64,000 nucleotides of DNA from Nocardioides speluncae (GTDB lineage Bacteria; Actinomycetota; Actinomycetes; Propionibacteriales; Nocardioidaceae), in assembly GCF_003121585.1 (NCBI RefSeq), contig NZ_QEOO01000016.1, positions 434,001 to 498,000 of the forward strand, written 5' to 3'. Made by a program: the position numbers and the translations under genes. Below are positions 17,033 to 24,196 of the stretch, piece by piece (positions within the stretch are counted from its first letter, which is position 1; every line of letters starts with the position of its first letter). The notes below the pieces were generated by a model. The model did not search any database. It was not told the origin of the DNA and saw only the letters and a program-made list of their open reading frames with translations.

Positions 17033-18625
17033 TCATGGCGTGAGGTCGGTCAGCGCCTCCACCGCATCCCAGCTGCGCTTGATCGCGCTGGTCGTGTCGT
17101 CACCGTCCGCCATCCTCGGCAGCAGCTGGTCGGCGAGCTTCCCGGCGAAGAGCGGAGCCGCGAACGAGGTGCCGCTCCAGACCGCGAATCCACCGCGGAA
17201 GTCGTCCGGGTCGATCGACTCCCGCTGGCGGTCGAACGCCGTCGTCCGAGCCATCGGCTGCAGGCCGCCGTCGAAGGCCGGCATGGTGCTCAGCAGGGCT
17301 GCACCGGAGGCGTGCGCGCGGACCCAGGGGCCGGCGTTGCTGAACAGGGCGTCGGTGACGCCGTTGGGGTTCAGCGCGCCCACCGACAGCACGGGCAGGC
17401 AGTCCGCCGTCGCCGACACCGGCCCGTTGCCGTCGGACCACGGCGCGAACGCCGCCGGGAACATCGGGCGGCTGGTGGCGTCGTTGCCGGCCGAGCAGAC
17501 GACCAAGGTCCCGTTGCAGGCCATGTCCTCGAGGATCGCGTAGAGCGTCGGGTCGAAGAGCAGGTCCTCCGGCGTCTCGTGGTAGTAGCCGATCGACAGG
17601 CTGAGTACGTCGACCGCGTGACCGCCCTCCTCGCCGGCACGGAACCTGCGGATCAGCTCCGCGATCTGAGCGAGTGCGATCACCATCTCGGACTCGACGA
17701 TCGGGCCGTCCGAAGGCACGATCCTCCACGAGACGAGGTCGGCGTCCGGGCAGCCCTGGTGGACCAGGCCGGCGATGAAGGTGCCGTGGCCCGCGAGTGG
17801 GTCGATGACCCCGTCGAGCGGGCCGCTCAGGTCACCGAAGGTCTCGGGATCGGTCGTCGGGTCGTCGTAGCCGATCGAGAAGCCGTCGAGCTTGACGTTG
17901 GACTTGACGATGCCGTCGAGCCAGGAGTGCGCGCCGCAGCCGGTGTCCAGCATCGCGACGACCGGTCGCCGGCCGGCCAGCGTCTTGGCGCGGACCGGCG
18001 CCGGTCCGGCGTACGCGATCGGCTGACGGCCGCCGTACCCGGGCATTCCGTAGGTGGACGCCGGTCCCGACACCGGGTTCGGCGTGTGGAAGGGGTTGGG
18101 CGTGTGGAAGGGGTTCGGGGTGTGGAACGGGTTGGGCGTGTGGAACGGGTTCGGGTCGATCGTGCTCGGCACGATCACGTGGTCGAGGCCCAGCCCGACC
18201 GCTGCCTCGAGGCCGTACCGCGCGCGGACCTGCTGCAGCAGCACCCAGCCGTCCGGCGCCAGCGTGGCCCGTGCCGTCGAGGCGGTGATCTCGACCTGCC
18301 GCAGCCCGAACTTCAGGCCGCGGGTGCGCGGGTCCTCGTCCTGCAGGTCGACGTCCCAGCCGAGCTCCTCGCTGATCGCCTGCAGCCGGCCGAACATCTC
18401 CTGGACGTCGACGGACTTCGAGATCGTCAGCCGCGGTCCGACGTACGCCGTCGGCCGGGCGTTGACGCCCTTGACCACGAGCGCCGTGCCCGGGTCGAGG
18501 ATCCGCCCGGACACGTTGGCGATCGCCGCCCGCGAGGGAAGCACCGGCTCGCGGTCCAACGGCGGCCGCTTCGGGCGGTCCTGGTTCTGGTCACCGGTGT
18601 TCTGTCCGGTCTCGTCGGTAGACAT
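17033..18625 (-). CDS. Cytoplasmic S8 (subtilisin-like) serine protease with hexapeptide repeats
   Basis: About 530 residues; ATG start preceded by GGAAGGACGAG. The catalytic triad is intact: Asp in VVAMLDTGCGAHSW (near 227), His in AGHGTFIAGLVH (near 278), Ser in WSGTSFAAPLFAG (near 485). There is no signal peptide, unusual for a subtilase, so it acts in the cytoplasm. The first 150 residues are a conserved-looking alpha/beta region that may be a pro- or sensor domain. It is joined to the protease by four perfect copies of NPFHTP. It lies between the small beta-domain gene and the CHAT gene in a four-gene operon led by a sigma factor. Activation by, or of, the CHAT protease is an inference from context. 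Confidence 0.88.
   Translation of the reverse strand: MSTDETGQNTGDQNQDRPKRPPLDREPVLPSRAAIANVSGRILDPGTALVVKGVNARPTAYVGPRLTISKSVDVQEMFGRLQAISEELGWDVDLQDEDPRTRGLKFGLRQVEITASTARATLAPDGWVLLQQVRARYGLEAAVGLGLDHVIVPSTIDPNPFHTPNPFHTPNPFHTPNPFHTPNPVSGPASTYGMPGYGGRQPIAYAGPAPVRAKTLAGRRPVVAMLDTGCGAHSWLDGIVKSNVKLDGFSIGYDDPTTDPETFGDLSGPLDGVIDPLAGHGTFIAGLVHQGCPDADLVSWRIVPSDGPIVESEMVIALAQIAELIRRFRAGEEGGHAVDVLSLSIGYYHETPEDLLFDPTLYAILEDMACNGTLVVCSAGNDATSRPMFPAAFAPWSDGNGPVSATADCLPVLSVGALNPNGVTDALFSNAGPWVRAHASGAALLSTMPAFDGGLQPMARTTAFDRQRESIDPDDFRGGFAVWSGTSFAAPLFAGKLADQLLPRMADGDDTTSAIKRSWDAVEALTDLTP
18075..18155 (-). repeat. 18-bp in-frame tandem repeat (4 units) encoding NPFHTP
   Basis: Four 18-base units begin at 18084, 18102, 18120 and 18138 on the + strand (GTGTGGAAGGGGTTGGGC and variants), plus a partial unit at 18075. 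Units alternate at two positions (G/C), so they are in two-unit superphase. On the coding strand each encodes NPFHTP, giving residues about 157-180 of the S8 protease. Confidence 0.95.
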
Positions 18626-18676
18626 GACTCGTCCTTCCACCCGGTCACCCCGGGGTTGCTCTCAGTGAATGATGGA

Positions 18677-19186
18677 TCAGATCTCGAACGCGGGGGTGGC
18701 GAACTGGGAAAGGCCAGCGTCATCCTGGGGCGTCAGCCAGAGCCGGAACAGCCCCGGCGGCAGCTCGTGGAACTCGAAGCGACCGCGCTCGTCGATCTGG
18801 ACCTCCCACTCCTCGGCCGCGGCCGGAGGCGTGCCGTTGGACTTCAGCGTGGCGGGCTCGATCCGCGTCGCCCTGACCCGCATCGAGACGGCTGGAGCGA
18901 GCCAGCCGTCGAGCCGCGAGCTCCCGGTCTCGTCCTCCGCGGTGGCCGCCCGGACCAGCAGCGACATGTCCTGGTGGCGAAACTGCAGCGTGTACGCCGT
19001 ACTGCCGCGGGCACCGGCCAGCTCCTGGGAGCGCTCGACGAGCATCATCAGCTCGTAGTCGAGGTCGGTGTCCTCGGTGGCGAGCACCGCCTGCATCCGC
19101 GCGACCAGCCCGTCCGGCACCGGATCGCGCTCGGACCAGACGTCGCGGACCACCCCCAGCAGGTAGTCCCGAGTCATCTCGCTCAT
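18677..19186 (-). CDS. Small protein with a C-terminal carboxypeptidase-regulatory-like beta domain
   Basis: 169 residues. The first half is mostly helical with acidic segments (MTRDYLLGVVRDVWSERDPVPDGLVARMQAVLATED). The second half is a small beta-sandwich pattern, E-V-Q-I-D-E-R-G-R-F-E-F-H-E-L-P-P-G-L-F-R-L-W-L, as in carboxypeptidase-regulatory-like domains. No signal peptide or cysteines. Its ATG overlaps the sigma factor stop (ATGA at 19183-19186). Its position resembles that of an anti-sigma or adaptor protein, and it could be the protease target linking the sigma factor to the S8 and CHAT proteases. That is inference: no zinc-binding anti-sigma motif is present. Confidence 0.7.
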   Translation of the reverse strand: MSEMTRDYLLGVVRDVWSERDPVPDGLVARMQAVLATEDTDLDYELMMLVERSQELAGARGSTAYTLQFRHQDMSLLVRAATAEDETGSSRLDGWLAPAVSMRVRATRIEPATLKSNGTPPAAAEEWEVQIDERGRFEFHELPPGLFRLWLTPQDDAGLSQFATPAFEI

Positions 19187-19797
19187 CCCACTGCTCCCGT
19201 CTGCATCAACGCCACCCGAAGTTTTGCCAAACACCGTCCTCGCGTGGGCCCGATGCTGCCGACCGGCATGTCCAGGTCGACGGCGAGCTTGGCGTAGTCG
19301 GGTCGGTTCTCGAAGGCGACAATGCGCAACAGCCGCTGGCAGCGCTCGGGGAGCGAGTCGACGGCTTCCCAGAGCCGGGTCCTCTCGTCGATCTCCACGG
19401 CGCTCATCTCGGCCGACCGCTGCTGTGGGAGGCGTACGGCGAGCTCGTCGTCCTCGACGGGCATCGCCTTCGTGCCGGCCTTCCCGACCCGCCACGCTTC
19501 CCGGCGTGCGGTCGTGGTCAGCCAGCCACCGATGGCTCCTGAGTCCGCGATCGCGTCACGGCGTCGTACCAGCGCGAGCCAGGTCGTCTGGATGACGTCC
19601 TCGGCCGCATCCTCCGCGAGGCGGTAGGAGCGCACGACGTGCCACAGCACCGGAGTCATGACCGCGACCAGGTCGTCGAGGGCACCGGAGTCTCCGGCGC
19701 ACCAGGCGTCGAAGCAGTGTGCAGCGTCGGACCACACCGAATCGGCTGTGCCCCGCTCGTTCCCCCGCGTCTGATCGCTCAAAGCCATCGTCCGCAT
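19183..19797 (-). CDS. ECF-like RNA polymerase sigma-70 family sigma factor
   Basis: About 204 residues. Region 2 is clear (ALDDLVAVMTPVLWHVVRSYRLAEDAAEDVIQTTWLALVRRRDAI), as is region 4 (AVDSLPERCQRLLRIVAFENRPDYAKLAVDLDMPVGSIGPTRGRCLAKLR). Regions 1 and 3 are absent, as in ECF (group 4) factors. It heads the operon with the small beta-domain, S8 protease and TPR-CHAT genes and probably transcribes a stress regulon including itself. The start is uncertain: ATG 19797 or 19788, neither with a good ribosome site. The next gene starts within its stop codon. Confidence 0.88.
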   Translation of the reverse strand: MRTMALSDQTRGNERGTADSVWSDAAHCFDAWCAGDSGALDDLVAVMTPVLWHVVRSYRLAEDAAEDVIQTTWLALVRRRDAIADSGAIGGWLTTTARREAWRVGKAGTKAMPVEDDELAVRLPQQRSAEMSAVEIDERTRLWEAVDSLPERCQRLLRIVAFENRPDYAKLAVDLDMPVGSIGPTRGRCLAKLRVALMQTGAVG

Positions 19798-19874
19798 TGT
19801 CGTCACACGCGGAAGGAGCGGCGCAAGTTCATTCTGATACTTGTCTAAACATTTGTTTTTGCACCAAGCGGCTC

Positions 19875-19994
19875 TCAGCCTGCTGAGGCGAGCGTCTCGG
19901 CGTCGGCGCGGGCGACAAGCGGGAACTGCCGCCAGAGGAAGGAGAGGCCGATCGCGCACCCGACGAAGGCGACCCAGAACGGCGCGGCCAGGCC
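19875..19994 (-). pseudogene. Detached C-terminus of the MFS transporter beyond an in-frame TGA
   Basis: Directly after the TGA that ends the MFS reading frame (19995-19997), the same frame continues open for 39 codons to a second TGA. It encodes GLAAPFWVAFVGCAIGLSFL, a typical last MFS membrane helix, and a polar tail. The interrupted context His-TGA-Gly would restore His-Trp-Gly with a single base (TGG). This looks like a recent nonsense mutation removing helix 12, or a sequencing error. Confidence 0.75.
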
Positions 19995-21116
19995 TCAGTG
20001 CGACGCGATCACGCCGCCGGCGAGCTGTCCCAGCGCCATCGTGCCCAGCGCGCTGACGACGTAGAGGCTGCCGACCCGGCCCTGGAACTCGGTGGGTACC
20101 GCGCGCATCCGGACCGACTTCGACGTCGTACTCCAGACGAAGGAGTGCACCCCCATCACGAACATCAGCGAGAATGCGACCCACTCCCATGTCGTCAGCG
20201 CGAAGCCGAGGTGGCACATAGTCTCCAGGACCAGGCCCCACCGGAGGATCCGCAGCACGCCGAGCCGACGCTCGAAGATCCCGTAGCCGGTGGTGCCAAG
20301 GATGCCGCCGACCGCCATCGACGTCATCATCAGGCCGAAGCCGACCGGTCCCAGGCCGAGCCGCTCGGTGGCGTAGAGGACGAGGATCGACATCCCGAGA
20401 CCGAGCATCACGTTGAACGTCAGCAGCGCCAGCGTGAGCGTCCGGACCGGGCCGTTGCCCCAGGTCCACCGCAGACCGTCGGCGATGTCGCGCCGGACGT
20501 GGATCGGCTTCCGCTCGCCCTTGGCCGCGGGCAGCCGGATCCGTGAGATCAGCACGACCGCGGCCAGGCCGCACACCACCTGCAGCGCGAACGGCCAGGC
20601 CATCCCGGCCGCAAAGAGGGCGGCGCCGATCGGCGGCCCGATCATCTGGTTCATGGTGAGGTAGCCGGCCTCCATCCGCGCCGTACCGATGCCCAGGTCG
20701 GCCTTCCCGACCAGCATCGGCATCAGCGGCCCGGTCGCGGAGTCCGCGAAGACCTCGGCGGTGCCGATCAGGAACAGCGCCACCAGTACGACGCCGATGC
20801 TCACCCAGCCAGTCGCGATCGACAGGCAGAGGAGCCCGACCAGGCCGACCCGGGCCAGGTCCATCGCGATCACCAGCGCCCGCCGGTTGAGGCGGTCGGC
20901 GAGAACGCCGGCGTACAGCCCGAAGAGCAGCCACGGCAGCTGCTGGAGCAGTGCCGCCAGAGCGACCAGCATCGGCGACCGGGTCTCGGAGGCCACCAGC
21001 AGCGGTCCGGCCGCGAGGGCAAGTCCGTCGCCGGCGTTGCTGACCCAGGTGGACCCGAGCAGCCATCGGAAGCCGCTGCCCATCCGCTTCGGTGCGATGG
21101 TCTCGAGGATGCTCAT
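19995..21116 (-). CDS. MFS transporter, truncated by in-frame TGA
   Basis: 373 residues with about 11 membrane helices. The enterobactin-exporter-like (EntS/MFS_3) class pattern is present: GSTWVSNAGDGLALAAGPLLVA near the start, LLFGLYAGVLADRLNRRALVIAMDLAR (the motif A equivalent) near 70, and EFQGRVGSLYVV late. Such proteins export small hydrophobic compounds or siderophores. The reading frame stops where helix 12 should begin; the missing part is present downstream in frame (19875-19994). ATG 21116 is chosen for MSILETIAPKRMG; a TATCGT -10 box lies 9 bases upstream and no ribosome site is seen. Confidence 0.8.
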   Translation of the reverse strand: MSILETIAPKRMGSGFRWLLGSTWVSNAGDGLALAAGPLLVASETRSPMLVALAALLQQLPWLLFGLYAGVLADRLNRRALVIAMDLARVGLVGLLCLSIATGWVSIGVVLVALFLIGTAEVFADSATGPLMPMLVGKADLGIGTARMEAGYLTMNQMIGPPIGAALFAAGMAWPFALQVVCGLAAVVLISRIRLPAAKGERKPIHVRRDIADGLRWTWGNGPVRTLTLALLTFNVMLGLGMSILVLYATERLGLGPVGFGLMMTSMAVGGILGTTGYGIFERRLGVLRILRWGLVLETMCHLGFALTTWEWVAFSLMFVMGVHSFVWSTTSKSVRMRAVPTEFQGRVGSLYVVSALGTMALGQLAGGVIASH

Positions 21117-21125
21117 CGGGCGGAG

Positions 21126-21131
21126 ACGATA
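21126..21131 (-). promoter_or_regulatory. -10 box TATCGT before the MFS gene
   Basis: On the minus strand TATCGT (TANNNT) ends 9 bases before ATG 21116, with no Shine-Dalgarno site. A leaderless or near-leaderless transcript is likely. Confidence 0.4.
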
Positions 21132-21251
21132 GTCGGCAGGCAGATCGAACGCCACCGCGCAGAAAGGCGCGAACTTTTTCGTCCTCGTGGGTATCAGACC
21201 TGACGAGGGCCACTCCTGAGGGGCACAACCGAAGATGAGGTAACTCCCTCC

Positions 21252-21302
21252 CACGGAGGGGATTGCGAGGAGCGCGGGGGGCTTCTCGACATCCCCTCCG
21301 TG
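21252..21302. repeat. 12-bp perfect inverted repeat in a divergent promoter region
   Basis: CACGGAGGGGAT at 21252-21263 and its exact complement ATCCCCTCCGTG at 21291-21302 enclose 27 bases. They lie between the divergent MFS and FemAB-like genes, where a long stem or a spaced operator could affect either promoter. Confidence 0.5.
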
Positions 21303-21334
21303 CCCTCATTTCTGGAGACTCCTGGGCCCGGCGG

Positions 21335-21340
21335 TAGCCT
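21335..21340 (+). promoter_or_regulatory. -10 box TAGCCT for a leaderless FemAB-like transcript
   Basis: TAGCCT ends 7 bases before GTG 21348; no ribosome-binding site is present. Confidence 0.45.
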
Positions 21341-21347
21341 CGGGGCC

Positions 21348-22481
21348 GTGCCCCAGACCGTGACCGTGCGCCCGATCTCCGAGGCCGAGCATCTCGACTT
21401 CATCCGCAGCCGGCCGTCGGCGAGCTTTCTCCAGACACCGGCGTGGGGCAAGGTGAAGTCGGAGTGGCGGCGCGAGTCGCTCGGCTGGTACGACGGCAGC
21501 CGGCTGGTCGGCGCGGCGCTGGTGCTCTACCGGCAGCTGCCCAAGGTGAAGCGCTACCTCGCCTATCTCCCGGAGGGCCCGGTCATCGACTGGGACACCG
21601 ACGACCTCGGCGCCTGGCTGACACCTCTGGCCGACCACGTGAAGAAGCAGGGCGCTTTCGCCGTCCGGATGGGTCCGCCGGTGGTCACCGCTCGGTGGAC
21701 CGCGGCCCAGATCAAGGAGGGCATCGCCGACGACGGGGTCAAGCTGCTCGGCCAGATCCCGCCCGCCGAGCGCGGGCGGACCGGCGCCAAGGTCGTCTCC
21801 CAGCTGCGCGAGCTCGGCTGGATCCCGCAGGCGGTCGAGGGCGGGTTCGCCGCAGGACAGCCTCAGTACAACTTCCAGATCCCGCTGGCCCTCCCCGACG
21901 GCACCCTCAAGACCGAGGACGAGGTCCTCAAGGGGATGAACCAGCTCTGGCGGCGCAACATCAAGAAGTCGGCCAAGGAGGGCGTCGAGGTCACTGTCGG
22001 AACCGTTGACGACCTGCCGGCGTTCCACGACCTCTACAAGCACACCGCGGAGCGGGACCACTTCACGCCGCGGCCCCTCGGCTACTTCCGCACCATGTTC
22101 GAGGCGCTGCTCACCGAGGAGCCCGACCGGATCCGGCTCTACCTGGCCCACCACGACGGTGACCTGGTGGCGTCGACGATCTGGGTCCGGGTCGGCGGCC
22201 ACGCCTGGTACTCCTACGGCGCGTCCTCGACCGAGAAGCGCGAGGTCCGCGGCTCCAACGCGATCCAGTGGCGGATGATGCAGGACTCGCTCGCCGCCGG
22301 CGCGACCACCTACGACCTCCGCGGCATCACCGACACCCTCGCCTCCGACGACAGCCACATCGGGCTGATCCAGTTCAAGGTCGGCACCGGTGGCGAGGCC
22401 GTCGAGTACGCCGGCGAGTGGGACCTGCCGATCAACCGGGCGCTGTACAAGGCGTTCGACGTCTACATGAAGAGGCGCTAG
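21348..22481 (+). CDS. FemAB-family peptidoglycan bridge aminoacyltransferase
   Basis: 377 residues of the FemX/FemAB family, two tandem GNAT-like folds. Visible hallmarks: F-L-Q-T-P-A-W-G-K-V-K early; NLWRRNIKKSAKEGVEV-like segment (MNQLWRRNIKKSAKEG near 205), which binds charged tRNA/lipid II; and the closing YDLRGI, then H-I-G-L-I-Q-F-K-V-G-T-G-G-E-A-V-E-Y-A-G-E-W-D. It transfers an amino acid from aminoacyl-tRNA to the stem peptide of lipid II on the inner face of the membrane, making the first interpeptide-bridge residue. It is followed 3 bases later by the racemase-like gene, a pairing common in actinobacteria. Confidence 0.88.
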   Translation: MPQTVTVRPISEAEHLDFIRSRPSASFLQTPAWGKVKSEWRRESLGWYDGSRLVGAALVLYRQLPKVKRYLAYLPEGPVIDWDTDDLGAWLTPLADHVKKQGAFAVRMGPPVVTARWTAAQIKEGIADDGVKLLGQIPPAERGRTGAKVVSQLRELGWIPQAVEGGFAAGQPQYNFQIPLALPDGTLKTEDEVLKGMNQLWRRNIKKSAKEGVEVTVGTVDDLPAFHDLYKHTAERDHFTPRPLGYFRTMFEALLTEEPDRIRLYLAHHDGDLVASTIWVRVGGHAWYSYGASSTEKREVRGSNAIQWRMMQDSLAAGATTYDLRGITDTLASDDSHIGLIQFKVGTGGEAVEYAGEWDLPINRALYKAFDVYMKRR

Positions 22482-22484
22482 CTG

Positions 22485-23534
22485 ATGTCCTTGACCCTGA
22501 CCGTCGACGGCGACCGCTGGCGGAAGCACCTGCGGTCGATCGCCGAGTCCACGCCGGGGCTGGTCCCGGTCGCGAAGGGCAACGGCTACGGCTTCGGCAA
22601 CGGCCGGCTGGCCCGCAAGTCCCAGTGGCTGGGCGCCGACACGCTCGCGGTCGGGACGTACGACGAGCTCGACCAGGTGTCCAGCCGGTACGACGGCTCG
22701 CTGCTGGTGCTGACCCCGTGGCGGCCATTCAGCACCGTCGCAGAGGTCGAGCCGAGCGACAGGGTGATCCACACCGTCAGCCGGCTGGAGGACCTCACCG
22801 GCCTGCTGACGGCCGACCCGTCCGCCCGCCTGGTCCTGGAGCGGATGACCACGATGCTCCGGCACGGCTTCACCGCCCGCGAGCTGCGCGCGGCCGCAAC
22901 CGTCCTCGCCACGCACCCGCGAGCCAGGCTGGAGGGCGTCGCGTTCCACCTGCCGCTCGCCCAGGGCGAGCATCTCACCGAGGTGGAGCGGCTGATGACC
23001 GACGTGGTCGCGGCCGGGCTGGACACCCGGACCGTCTGGGTCAGCCACCTCACCGCGAAGGAGCTGGACACCATGCGGTCGTCGTACGGCGACTTCACGG
23101 TGCGGCCCCGGATCGGCACCGGGCTGTGGCTGGGCGACCGGGGTGCGCTGAAGGTGACCGCGACCGTCCTCGACGCGCACCAGGTCGTCCGCGGCGACGT
23201 CTACGGCTACCGGGGCCGGACCGCGCCCCGCAACGGCACCATCCTGGTGGTCAGCGGCGGCAGCGCACACGGCATCGGCCTGGAGGCGCCCACCGGCGAC
23301 CAGTCGCTGCGCTCGCGCGCGGCCAGCATCGCCAAGGGCGGCCTGGACGCTGCCGGGTTCGTGCGGTCGCCGTACAGCATCGGCGGCAAGCAGCGGCTCT
23401 TCGCCGAGCCGCCGCACATGCAGGCCTCGATGCTGTTCCTCCCGAGCGGCGCGCAGGTGCCACAGATCGGCGAGTCCGTGGACGTCCGGGTCCGCTACAC
23501 CGCCACCACGTTCGACCGCACCGTCATCAGCTGA
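22485..23534 (+). CDS. Alanine racemase N-terminal-domain PLP protein
   Basis: 349 residues with an alanine-racemase-type TIM barrel: the PLP lysine lies in P-V-A-K-G-N-G-Y-G-F-G near residue 27, the canonical KxNAYG-like site, followed by GADTLAVGTYDE. The C-terminal beta domain is also present, but the catalytic tyrosine motif of true Alr is not obvious, so it may not racemise alanine. Being 3 bases from a FemAB-type transferase, it probably supplies or modifies an amino acid for the peptidoglycan bridge. It converges on vapC, and the two coding ends overlap by 8 bases. Confidence 0.75.
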   Translation: MSLTLTVDGDRWRKHLRSIAESTPGLVPVAKGNGYGFGNGRLARKSQWLGADTLAVGTYDELDQVSSRYDGSLLVLTPWRPFSTVAEVEPSDRVIHTVSRLEDLTGLLTADPSARLVLERMTTMLRHGFTARELRAAATVLATHPRARLEGVAFHLPLAQGEHLTEVERLMTDVVAAGLDTRTVWVSHLTAKELDTMRSSYGDFTVRPRIGTGLWLGDRGALKVTATVLDAHQVVRGDVYGYRGRTAPRNGTILVVSGGSAHGIGLEAPTGDQSLRSRAASIAKGGLDAAGFVRSPYSIGGKQRLFAEPPHMQASMLFLPSGAQVPQIGESVDVRVRYTATTFDRTVIS

Positions 23535-23919
23535 GTAGCCGCATCCCGAGCTTCCGGGACGCGCCCTTGTCGAAGGTCACTACTTCGTCGCAGCCGTAGA
23601 GCCGGGCAGTCTCGGCGATGAGGGCGTCGGCGAAATCCGCGCCGTCCCGAGCCTGGATCACCGCCTGCCACACCGACTCGCCGTCGTCGAACTCCAGGAA
23701 CTCGGAGGCGAGGAGCTCCTCAAGGGTGTCGAGGACGCGCTCCTTCGGTAGGCCGTAAACCTTGCGCAGTGCCCACTCGAGCTCGGCCATCGTCACCTCG
23801 GTGACGAAGCCTGGTACGCCATCGGACAGGCTGCCAAGCAGCTCATCGGCTGCCTGCTTCTGCGCCGGGTCGTCGGCCAGCAGCCAGCGGAGGATGACGT
23901 TGGTGTCCAGGCCGATCAC
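23527..23919 (-). CDS. vapC: VapC-like PIN-domain RNase toxin
   Basis: 130 residues with the PIN-domain acidic residues: D in MIGLDTNVILRWLL, E in TMAELEWALRKVYG, D in DGADFADALIAETARLYGC, and D in VVTFDKGASRKLGM. PIN toxins of VapBC pairs are Mg-dependent RNases that cut tRNA or rRNA when freed from VapB. Its ATG overlaps the antitoxin stop (ATGA), the usual antitoxin-toxin coupling. Confidence 0.92.
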   Translation of the reverse strand: MIGLDTNVILRWLLADDPAQKQAADELLGSLSDGVPGFVTEVTMAELEWALRKVYGLPKERVLDTLEELLASEFLEFDDGESVWQAVIQARDGADFADALIAETARLYGCDEVVTFDKGASRKLGMRLLS

Positions 23920-24164
23920 GGCGCGAACTTCTCCGCCAGCGCCTTCGCGAACCGCCGCTCGTACTCGTCGGCGTCGATTGGTGGGCCGTCGTACTTCAGG
24001 CTGCCGCTGAGCCTCATCAGGGGCTTGCCGGTGACCCGAATCGCGTAGGTGTCCCGTGAGGTACGAATGAACGCGATCTTGGAGCCGGCCTCGACGCCGA
24101 GGTCGTCACGCACCTCCTTGGGAAGGGTGATCTGGCCCTTGCTTGTGAGTGTCGCGACCACCAT
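23916..24164 (-). CDS. vapB: AbrB-type antitoxin (VapB-like)
   Basis: 82 residues. The N-terminal swapped-hairpin DNA-binding domain reads ATLTSKGQITLPKEVRDDLGVEAGSKI, the SpoVT/AbrB signature. The C-terminal tail (DADEYERRFAKALAEKFAP) is the likely toxin-neutralising helix. It should repress its own promoter together with VapC. It precedes vapC with a 4-base overlap; AAAGGCGGATGGGCG lies upstream of the ATG. Confidence 0.9.
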   Translation of the reverse strand: MVVATLTSKGQITLPKEVRDDLGVEAGSKIAFIRTSRDTYAIRVTGKPLMRLSGSLKYDGPPIDADEYERRFAKALAEKFAP

Positions 24165-24196
24165 CGCCCATCCGCCTTTCGTTCTCTCCTAGATCC

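Noticed and set aside
18084..18155. Short tandem repeats as a possible CRISPR array
   Set aside because: Units are 18 bases with no spacers, in frame in a protease gene, and no cas genes are present.
16913..19297. Long + strand frame across the CHAT/protease genes
   Set aside because: It has no recognisable domain and is antisense to genes with intact catalytic motifs.
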